NCBI GenBank assembly: GCA_937868205.1
Contig: CALMMC010000108.1
Location: 1 to 34,950, forward strand
Source: JAAZPG01 sp012797375
Lineage (GTDB): Bacteria > Acidobacteriota > Aminicenantia > Aminicenantales > UBA4085
Length of the DNA: 34,950 bases
Reading direction: 5' to 3'
Below are positions 8,291 to 13,940 of the stretch, piece after piece. Position 1 is the first letter of the stretch. The number at the start of each line of letters is the position of its first letter. The position numbers were made by a program, and so were the translations under genes. The notes beneath the pieces were generated by a model, which saw nothing but the letters and a program-made list of their open reading frames with translations, made no database searches and was not told the DNA's origin.

Positions 8291-9113
8291 CGAGTCCTCC
8301 TTGTTCTAACATGAAGCTCCTCAGGGACCGGATTTTCCCGGCCAGCGTCCGGAACTCTCCCGTCGAAAGCGTCTGGTCCCTGTCGCTGACCGCTTCTTCG
8401 GGCCGATAATGGACTTCGAGCATCAGACCGTCGGCCCCGGCGGCCGTCGCCGCCAGGCTCATGGCCGGAATGAGGCTGGATTTTCCCGTGCCGTGGGACG
8501 GGTCGACAATCACCGGAAGATGGGAGATTTCCCGGACGGCGGGAACCATGCTCAAGTCCAGGGTGTTTCGGGTGTAGGTTTCGAAGGTCCGGATCCCCCG
8601 CTCGCAAAGGATGACCCGGGGATTTCCTTCGGCCAGGATGTACTCGGCGCAATTCAGCCATTCGGCCAAGGTGGAATGGAACCCGCGCTTGAGAAGGACC
8701 GGGCGGCCGCTTTTCCCCGTTTCCTTGAGGAGGGAGAAATTCTGCATGTTGCGGGCTCCGATCTGGAGGACGTCGGCGTATTCGCCGACCCAGCCGGCGT
8801 CCCGAGGATCGATCACCTCGGTGACGACGGGCAATCCCGTTTCCTCCCTGGCCTTGGCCAGGATTTGCAGTCCCCGGAGGCCCAATCCCTGGAAGGAGTA
8901 AGGGGAGCTTCTAGGCTTGAACGCCCCGCCCCGGAGCATGTCGGCCCCGGCTTCCTTCACCTCCCGAGCCGTCGTGATCGTCTGAGTCTCGTTTTCGACC
9001 GCGCAGGGTCCGGCGATCAGGAGGAAATCCTTCCCGACCTCGACCGGCCCGACCGGAATGCGGGTTCTTCGGCCGACGGTCCGGGCCAGGCCGTAAAGAT
9101 TCGCGCTGTTCAT
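8280..9113 (-). CDS. aroF: 3-deoxy-7-phosphoheptulonate synthase (DAHP synthase, type I-beta), copy 1
   Basis: This enzyme condenses phosphoenolpyruvate and erythrose-4-phosphate, the first shikimate step. The motifs IAGPCAVEN, LRGGAFKPRSSPYSFQG, GARNMQNFSLLKE, LLKRGFHST and IVDPSHGTG identify the I-beta (AroF/KdsA-like) class. At 277 residues it is a bare catalytic barrel: the extra ferredoxin-like or ACT domain that gives allosteric control in, for example, the Thermotoga enzyme is absent. Feedback inhibition of this step is therefore not expected, which fits control at the level of the operon leader. The ATG at 9113 is preceded by GAGGAGGA. It is the first structural gene after the leader ORF. 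Confidence 0.95.
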   Translation of the reverse strand: MNSANLYGLARTVGRRTRIPVGPVEVGKDFLLIAGPCAVENETQTITTAREVKEAGADMLRGGAFKPRSSPYSFQGLGLRGLQILAKAREETGLPVVTEVIDPRDAGWVGEYADVLQIGARNMQNFSLLKETGKSGRPVLLKRGFHSTLAEWLNCAEYILAEGNPRVILCERGIRTFETYTRNTLDLSMVPAVREISHLPVIVDPSHGTGKSSLIPAMSLAATAAGADGLMLEVHYRPEEAVSDRDQTLSTGEFRTLAGKIRSLRSFMLEQGGLDAD

Positions 9114-9166
9114 GGGTCCTCCTCATCGGGATTTCTCCGGGGGCAAAACGGAATGCGGCCCGGATT

Positions 9167-9188
9167 GAAAAAAGGGGTGGGTGGGGGT
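9167..9188 (-). promoter_or_regulatory. C-rich, T-ended element after leader 1 (possible attenuator or Rho-entry tract)
   Basis: Eight bases after the leader stop is a run of three C clusters (CCCCC, CCC, CCCC) separated by A, followed by six T. There is no G in it. A nearly matching element follows the second leader (13071-13091). It could pair with the GGG of the leader's GGGCGG as a terminator stem ahead of the T run, or serve as a Rho-loading site exposed when no ribosome covers it. Neither is proven by the sequence. Confidence 0.5.
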
Positions 9189-9196
9189 GTGAGTCT

Positions 9197-9286
9197 TTAG
9201 GCGGCGGGGACCGCCCAGAAATAGAAGAAAGAGAAAGCGGCGGCGCACGGGCGCATATCGAGTCCGGTTCCGCCGTCAAAAATCAT
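9197..9286 (-). CDS. Putative attenuation leader peptide of the aro-trp operon
   Basis: A short ORF lies between the promoter and aroF. From the ATG at 9286 it has 29 codons; an in-frame ATG at 9256 would give 19. Near its end is the run FSFFYFW (bases 9235-9215), containing four Phe, one Tyr and one Trp, preceded by three Ala and followed by AVPAA and TAA. These are the end products of the operon's pathway, the pattern expected of an amino-acid attenuation leader. The ATG at 9286 lies about eight bases after the -10 box, so the message may be leaderless. A GC hairpin (9215-9203) lies just before the stop, then a C-rich, G-poor tract ending in six T (9188-9167). No known leader family is recognised and the mechanism is inferred. 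Confidence 0.75.
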   Translation of the reverse strand: MIFDGGTGLDMRPCAAAFSFFYFWAVPAA

Positions 9287-9294
9287 GGCGGCTT

Positions 9295-9322
9295 TTTATC
9301 ATGGTCCGGCCGGGGTTGTCAA
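9295..9322 (-). promoter_or_regulatory. Promoter of the aro-trp operon
   Basis: On the minus strand a perfect -35 TTGACA (9322-9317) is followed after 16 bases by GATAAA (9300-9295), four of six matches to the -10 consensus. The expected start of transcription, about 9288-9286, coincides with the first ATG of the leader ORF. It lies back to back with the gatE promoter. Confidence 0.6.
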
Positions 9323-9345
9323 ATCGAGCGGGCCGGCGCTTTTTC

Positions 9346-9374
9346 TTGACTTGGACGGGGCCAACGAGGAAAAT
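9346..9374 (+). promoter_or_regulatory. Promoter of gatE-gatD
   Basis: TTGACT (9346-9351), a 17-base spacer and GAAAAT (9369-9374) precede gatE. Transcription would begin near 9381, leaving a short leader with GGAGG (about 9389-9393) before the ATG at 9405. If this promoter is right, ATG codons upstream of it cannot be the gatE start. Confidence 0.5.
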
Positions 9375-9404
9375 GTCCCCTCCGGGCCGGAGGACCCGCC
9401 CGTC

Positions 9405-11333
9405 ATGGCTTATGATTTCATCTTCAAGCCGTTCGAAAACATGTCGCCCGAGGATTACGCCGCGGTCGGATTCAAGTCGGGGCTGGAGATCCACCAGCAG
9501 CTTCTGACCGGCCGGAAGCTGTTCTGCCGCTGCCCCGCCGGCCGCTATAGCGACGTCTATCACGCCGAAATCCTCCGCCACATGCGCCCCACCCTCTCCG
9601 AGCTCGGCGAGTACGACGGCACGGCCTTGATGGAATTCAAGACCAAGAAAGAAATCATCTACCGGATCAACCGGGAGAGCGTCTGCACCTACGAGATGGA
9701 CGACACGCCGCCGTTCATGATCAACGAGGAGGCCTTGGACATCGCCCTGGCGATCGCCATGCTCTACGACTGCGTCATGGTCGACGAGCTCCACATCGCC
9801 CGGAAACAATACCTGGACGGGAGCATCCCGACGGGCTTTCAGCGGACGACGATCGTCGGCGTGGACGGGCGGATCGATTTCAACGGCCGGGACATCCGGA
9901 TCGTCCAGCTGGGACTCGAGGAGGACGCCTGCCGGGAGGTCAGCGACATCGGCCACCGCCGGGTCTACAAAACGGACCGCCTGGGGATGCCCCTGATCGA
10001 AACGGTCACCGGCCCCGACATGCGGACTCCCCAGGAAGCGGCCGCGGTCGCCCAGATTCTCCGCCGGATCGTCCGGTCCACCGGCCGCGTCCGGACGGGG
10101 ATCGGGGCGGGCCGGGAGGACGTCAACGTCAGCGTAACCGGCGGGACGCGGGTCGAGATCAAGGGAGTCCCCCGGATTCCCCGGATTCCCCGCTTGACTT
10201 ACCATGAGGCCATGCGCCAATGGAACCTTCTCCGGCTGCGGGAGGAGCTCGTCCGGCGGAGCGTGACGACGGCTTCCTTCGCCTCTTCCATCGAGGACGT
10301 GACCAAGCCGCTCAAGCGGACGCGCTATACGCCGATCGAGGCCGCGGTCAAGGCCGGGATGATCGTTTGTGGAGTCCGCCTCAACGGCTTCGCCGGCCTT
10401 CTCCGCTGGCCGACGCAGACGGATACATATTTCAGCCAGGAAATCTCCGACCGGGTCCGGGTCATCGCCTGCTTGACGGTGCTTCCCAACATCCTCCACT
10501 CCGACAGCCCCGGGGAATCGCTGTCCAGCTCGGAGTGGACGGCGGTGAAGAAGGCGCTCGGGGCCCGGGACGAGGACGCCGTGGTCGTGGTCTGGGGAGG
10601 GGAGGCCGACGCCCGCCTCGGGGCCCAGGAAATCGCTGCCCGGGCCCGGGAGGCGACGATCGGCGTGCCTTCCGAGACGCGCCAGGCCCTTCCCGACGAC
10701 ACGAACGGTTTCGAGCGCATCCTTCCCGGGCCCGACCGGATGTACCCGGACACCGACCTTCCGCCTAAAAAGATCGGTCCGGGGCGGCTCAAGGCGATCC
10801 GGGCCTCGCTTCCGCCCTCCGTCCAGGAGCGGGAGCGGTGGTATCGGCGGCTCGAGGTGCCGGCTGATGTCGTCGAATGTCTTTCCTTTTCGCCGGCCGC
10901 CCGGTTGTTCGAAACCGCGGTCAAGGAACACGCGGTCGATCCGAAAACCGCGGCCGTGATTCTCATCCAGTATCCCAAGCGCCTGAAGCGCAAGGGCTTG
11001 CCTCCCTTGCCGCCGGATGCGCCGGCGTTCGCGGAAATTTTCGAGGCCCTGGCCGAAAAACGCCTTTTCCGGGAGGGCGTGCTGCCGCTCCTGGAAGCCT
11101 CCCTGGCCCAAGGAAAGCCCGTTTCAGACCTGCTGCCGGCCGCCGGCCGTCCGGGCGACTTGGAGAAAGACGCCCTCCGGATCGCCGAAACCCTCCGGGG
11201 CCCCCGTTTCGCCGACGGACCGCGCCGGATGCGGCGGGCGATGGGGCTCTTGATGGCCGAGTGGCGCGGCCGGATCGATGGAGCCGGGGCCGCCCGCTTG
11301 ATGGCCGACCGGCTGGGAAAGGTCAGCCCATGA
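9405..11333 (+). CDS. gatE: Glutamyl-tRNA(Gln) amidotransferase subunit E
   Basis: GatE binds Glu-tRNA(Gln), activates the mischarged glutamate and accepts ammonia from GatD to make Gln-tRNA(Gln). The frame is open from 9285, but the ATG at 9405 is preferred because GGAGG lies upstream and the protein then starts MAYDFIFKPFENMSPEDY, like family members; this gives 642 residues. The GatB-like core shows VGFKSGLEIHQQL near the N-terminus, CPAGRYSD, GLEEDACRE, GAGREDVNVSV and GTRVEIKGV. A GAD-type insertion (LNGFAGLLRW to SDRVRVIACL, near residues 325-365) distinguishes GatE from GatB, and a YqeY-like C-terminal tail follows. The stop overlaps the gatD start as ATGA. GatDE is generally regarded as archaeal, so its presence beside bacterial-style operons is unusual. 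Confidence 0.93.
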   Translation: MAYDFIFKPFENMSPEDYAAVGFKSGLEIHQQLLTGRKLFCRCPAGRYSDVYHAEILRHMRPTLSELGEYDGTALMEFKTKKEIIYRINRESVCTYEMDDTPPFMINEEALDIALAIAMLYDCVMVDELHIARKQYLDGSIPTGFQRTTIVGVDGRIDFNGRDIRIVQLGLEEDACREVSDIGHRRVYKTDRLGMPLIETVTGPDMRTPQEAAAVAQILRRIVRSTGRVRTGIGAGREDVNVSVTGGTRVEIKGVPRIPRIPRLTYHEAMRQWNLLRLREELVRRSVTTASFASSIEDVTKPLKRTRYTPIEAAVKAGMIVCGVRLNGFAGLLRWPTQTDTYFSQEISDRVRVIACLTVLPNILHSDSPGESLSSSEWTAVKKALGARDEDAVVVVWGGEADARLGAQEIAARAREATIGVPSETRQALPDDTNGFERILPGPDRMYPDTDLPPKKIGPGRLKAIRASLPPSVQERERWYRRLEVPADVVECLSFSPAARLFETAVKEHAVDPKTAAVILIQYPKRLKRKGLPPLPPDAPAFAEIFEALAEKRLFREGVLPLLEASLAQGKPVSDLLPAAGRPGDLEKDALRIAETLRGPRFADGPRRMRRAMGLLMAEWRGRIDGAGAARLMADRLGKVSP

Positions 11334-12724
11334 ACGACTTCAACAACACCGAGTATAAGGGCTACCGGGGCCGGGCCCTCGAGGTCCTCCAAAGCTTCAA
11401 AGCCCTCGTCTGGAGCGACGCGAAAATCGTCACGGCCGACGGGTCGTATATCGGCATCATCCTGCCCCGCTCGGAGACGGCCGATCCCGACCACGTCGTC
11501 CTGAAGCTCCGCTCGGGCTACAACATCGGGGTCGCGGTCGACCGCATCCAGGACGTCGAGATCCAGGGCCGCAAAGAAGCCCATTACAAGATCCCGGAAA
11601 AGGAGTTTCCCTTTGATCCCCGGAAGCCCCGGGTGAAGCTCCTGGGGACGGGGGGAACGATCGCCAGCCGTCTCGATTACCGGACCGGGGCGGTCATCCC
11701 GGCTTTTTCGCCGGGCGAGCTCTACGGTTCCGTCCCCGAACTGGCCGACATCTGCAACCTCGAAACCGAGAAAATCTACGGCGTCTTCAGCGAAAACATG
11801 GGGCCGGAACAGTACATCGGAACGGCCGAGGCCATCGCCCGGGAAATCGAAAAGGGCGTCCAGGGCATCGTTATCGGCCACGGGACCGACACGATGCATC
11901 ACACCGCGGCCATTCTCTCCTTCATGGTCCAGAATTCGCCGGTGCCGATCGTCATGGTCGGATCCCAGCGTTCGTCCGACCGGCCGTCTTCCGACGCCGC
12001 CCTGAATCTGATGCACAGCGTCAAGACGGCGGCCGAGAGCGACATCGCCGAGGTTTTGGTCTGCATGTTCGGCCCGACGTCGGACATCTACGGCCTCCTC
12101 CACCGCGGAACGCGGGTTCGAAAAATGCACTCCAGCTACCGGTCGACGTTCCGGACGATCGGAGACATCCCCATCGCCATGGTCAGCCGGGAGAAGATCA
12201 CGCCCCTGCGGCAGGATTACAAGCGCCGCCGGACGGACCGCGGCGTCGTCCTCAACACCGCTTTCGAGGAAAAGGTCTCGATCGTCTATTACTACCCCAA
12301 CATGAAGCCGGACATCATCGACTCCCTGGTCGAAAACGGCTACCGGGGGATCGTCATCGCCGGAACGGGGCTGGGGCACGTCAACAAGCCGCTCTATCCC
12401 GCCCTGAAGAGGGCCCAAGACCGCAACGTCGCCGTCTACATGACCGTCCAGACGCTATGGGGCTTTGTCCAGATGTACGTGTACGACACGGGCCGGGACA
12501 TGATGGAGCTGGGCGTGGTTCCGGCGGCCAACATGCTTCCCGAGGTCGCTTACGTCAAGCTCGCTTGGACCCTCGGCCAGACGGACGATCCGGCCGAGGT
12601 CAAGCGGATCATGCTGACCCCCATCGCCGGGGAGATCACCGACCGGGAGCCCTCCAACGGCTATCTCATCTTTCAGGGCGGCATCCCGGAAGTCGAGGAA
12701 TTCATCTCCCAGTACCGGAAATAA
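11330..12724 (+). CDS. gatD: Glutamyl-tRNA(Gln) amidotransferase subunit D
   Basis: GatD is an asparaginase-like glutaminase that supplies ammonia to GatE. The ATG at 11330 lies in the ATGA overlap with gatE and gives 464 residues. An N-terminal beta-barrel-like domain (about 1-85) precedes the asparaginase fold. The catalytic set is visible: Thr110 in LLGTGGTIAS, Thr186 and Asp187 in GHGTDTMHHTAA, and Lys265 in GTRVRKMHSS. GSQRSSDRPSSDAALNL is typical of GatD rather than a free asparaginase, as is the N-terminal domain. Coupling to gatE confirms the assignment. No convincing intrinsic terminator is visible after it. Confidence 0.94.
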   Translation: MNDFNNTEYKGYRGRALEVLQSFKALVWSDAKIVTADGSYIGIILPRSETADPDHVVLKLRSGYNIGVAVDRIQDVEIQGRKEAHYKIPEKEFPFDPRKPRVKLLGTGGTIASRLDYRTGAVIPAFSPGELYGSVPELADICNLETEKIYGVFSENMGPEQYIGTAEAIAREIEKGVQGIVIGHGTDTMHHTAAILSFMVQNSPVPIVMVGSQRSSDRPSSDAALNLMHSVKTAAESDIAEVLVCMFGPTSDIYGLLHRGTRVRKMHSSYRSTFRTIGDIPIAMVSREKITPLRQDYKRRRTDRGVVLNTAFEEKVSIVYYYPNMKPDIIDSLVENGYRGIVIAGTGLGHVNKPLYPALKRAQDRNVAVYMTVQTLWGFVQMYVYDTGRDMMELGVVPAANMLPEVAYVKLAWTLGQTDDPAEVKRIMLTPIAGEITDREPSNGYLIFQGGIPEVEEFISQYRK

Positions 12725-12918
12725 ACGCCCCCTGTTTTTCCGTCCCGCGGGACGATCATCGGATCCTCCCGGTCCCCGGTCTCATCCCGCCGTCCGGCGT
12801 CGATCGTGATCAAGAACCCGGCCGGACGATCGAACCGCCACATCAGGATCGCGGGGACGAAGACCGTTGTCCCGGCCCTCTCCCTCATGACGAACTCGAG
12901 AAATGTCATGAAAATCAA
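12673..12918 (-). CDS. Possible small hypothetical protein antisense to the gatD end
   Basis: The interval between gatD and the next promoter (about 220 bases) holds no recognised gene. A minus-strand ORF of 81 codons spans it and overlaps the gatD 3' end by 52 bases. Its third codon positions are mostly G or C outside the overlap, and the stretch TTVFVPAILMWRFDRPAGFLITIDAG looks protein-like. Against it, no ribosome binding site or promoter is visible and no family is recognised. It may be a remnant or a chance frame. Confidence 0.22.
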   Translation of the reverse strand: MIFMTFLEFVMRERAGTTVFVPAILMWRFDRPAGFLITIDAGRRDETGDREDPMIVPRDGKTGGVYFRYWEMNSSTSGMPP

Positions 12919-12945
12919 GGCAGGGGGAAATGCGGCCGATTTTCC

Positions 12946-12974
12946 TTGACATGAAAACGGCGAATCCCTATACT
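12946..12974 (+). promoter_or_regulatory. Promoter of the second aromatic operon
   Basis: TTGACA (12946-12951), a 17-base spacer and TATACT (12969-12974) make a near-consensus sigma70-type promoter. Only six bases (GGCGCC) separate the -10 box from the leader ORF's ATG at 12981, so transcription should start at or next to that A. The leader peptide would then be translated from a leaderless message. Confidence 0.85.
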
Positions 12975-12980
12975 GGCGCC

Positions 12981-13052
12981 ATGCTTACGACCGGGGTTTC
13001 TTCCGCCGCCGCCGCCCGGTCTTTCTATTACGGGTTCTATTTCGGGCGATAA
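12981..13052 (+). CDS. Putative attenuation leader peptide of the phe/tyr operon
   Basis: A 23-codon ORF begins directly behind the promoter. After four Ala codons it contains SFYYGFYFGR (Phe/Tyr run at 13023-13043): three Phe, three Tyr, no Trp. The genes behind it make prephenate-derived Phe and Tyr only, so the codon content matches the end products. It shares layout and sequence with leader 1: Ala run, aromatic run, TTCTATTTC followed by GGGCG, stop codon, C-rich/T-ended element. A 7-bp hairpin, TTCGGGC with GCCCGAA around a GATAA loop (13041-13059), encloses the stop codon, so the terminating ribosome would melt it. Function as an attenuation leader is inferred from these features. Confidence 0.78.
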   Translation: MLTTGVSSAAAARSFYYGFYFGR

Positions 13053-13059
13053 GCCCGAA
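13041..13059 (+). promoter_or_regulatory. Hairpin enclosing the leader 2 stop codon
   Basis: A perfect 7-bp stem (TTCGGGC/GCCCGAA) with a 5-base loop contains the last codons and stop of leader 2. No T run follows, so it is not a terminator by itself. It could act as a pause or anti-structure hairpin whose state depends on whether the ribosome reaches the stop or stalls at the Phe/Tyr codons. Confidence 0.55.
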
Positions 13060-13070
13060 TTAAGCCCCAT

Positions 13071-13091
13071 ACCCCCAACCCCTTTCTTTTC
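13071..13091 (+). promoter_or_regulatory. C-rich, T-ended element after leader 2
   Basis: Eighteen bases after the leader stop, CCCCC, AA and CCCC are followed by TTTCTTTT. The layout repeats that after leader 1 (9188-9167). GGGTT at 13032-13036 inside the leader ORF can pair with AACCC here, giving a long-range stem before a U-rich tract. The G-poor, C-rich surroundings would also suit Rho loading. Which applies cannot be told from sequence alone. Confidence 0.5.
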
Positions 13092-13127
13092 CCGGACCGG
13101 ATTGTCCATCGAGAAAAAGGTGTTCCC

Positions 13128-13940
13128 ATGCAAGGATTGAAATTAACCGCTCGCTCCGATAAGCCTCGGACGGTCGTCGAGGCCGGCCCCCTCCGCCTCG
13201 GGGCCGGATTTGCCGTCATCGCCGGGCCGTGCAGCGTGGAAAGCGAGCTCCAACTGCTGACGATTGCCCGGGCGGTGAAGGCCGCCGGGGCCGACGCTCT
13301 CCGCGGCGGGGCCTTTAAGCCTCGAACATCGCCGTACGCTTTCCAGGGCTTGGGCCTTAAGGCCCTCAAAATCCTGGAAAAAGCCCGCCGCGAGACGGGG
13401 CTTCCGATTGTCACCGAGGTCCTCGATCCCCGGGACGTTTCCTGGGTCTCGGAGTTTGTGGATGTGCTCCAGGTCGGCGCCCGAAACATGCAAAACTTCT
13501 CCCTGCTGAAAGAAGTCGGGAAGGGCTCCCGGCCGGTCTTGTTAAAGAGGGGAATGCACTCGACGATCGAGGAATGGCTCAACAGCGCCGAATACATCCT
13601 GAGCGCGGGCAATCCCCGCGTGATCCTCTGCGAGCGCGGGATCCGGACGTTCGAAGTTTATTCCCGCAACACCCTCGATCTAAGCGCCGTTCCGGCTGTC
13701 CGGGAGTTGACCCATCTGCCGATCATCGTCGATCCGACCCACGGAACCGGACGGATCAGCTTGATCGAGCCCATGAGCCTGGCCGCGGTCGCGGCCGGGT
13801 CCGACGGGCTGATCGTCGAAGTCCACCATCATCCGGAGGAAGCCCTGAGCGACAAAGCCCAGGCGCTGCTTCCGGCCGCTTTCGCGGCCCTGGTCCGCCG
13901 CGTGCGGGCCGTCCGGTCCTGTGTCGAGGCCCTGTCATGA
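13128..13940 (+). CDS. aroF: 3-deoxy-7-phosphoheptulonate synthase (DAHP synthase, type I-beta), copy 2
   Basis: This is a second first-step enzyme of the shikimate pathway, 270 residues, aligned without large gaps to the copy at 8280-9113 and alike at roughly two thirds of positions by eye. It retains IAGPCSVES, LRGGAFKPRTSPYAFQG, LLKRGMHST and IVDPTHGTG, so it should be active. It too lacks an allosteric domain. AAGGTG precedes the ATG at 13128. The stop overlaps the next gene as ATGA. Having a Phe/Tyr-dedicated DAHP synthase under its own leader would allow separate supply control for the two operons. Confidence 0.95.
   Translation: MQGLKLTARSDKPRTVVEAGPLRLGAGFAVIAGPCSVESELQLLTIARAVKAAGADALRGGAFKPRTSPYAFQGLGLKALKILEKARRETGLPIVTEVLDPRDVSWVSEFVDVLQVGARNMQNFSLLKEVGKGSRPVLLKRGMHSTIEEWLNSAEYILSAGNPRVILCERGIRTFEVYSRNTLDLSAVPAVRELTHLPIIVDPTHGTGRISLIEPMSLAAVAAGSDGLIVEVHHHPEEALSDKAQALLPAAFAALVRRVRAVRSCVEALS

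Noticed and set aside
9285..9404. Upstream in-frame extension of gatE from ATG 9285
   Set aside because: It would begin upstream of the best gatE promoter, lacks a ribosome site and has no family-like sequence. It also overlaps the leader and promoter of the opposite operon.
9276..12418. Long minus-strand frames opposite gatE and gatD
   Set aside because: Antisense to two well-supported genes; low-complexity Arg/Asp/Gly/Pro composition and no motifs.
12741..12754. Perfect 14-base palindrome CGTCCCGCGGGACG after gatD, considered as a terminator
   Set aside because: There is no loop of workable size and no T run on the 3' side in either direction.
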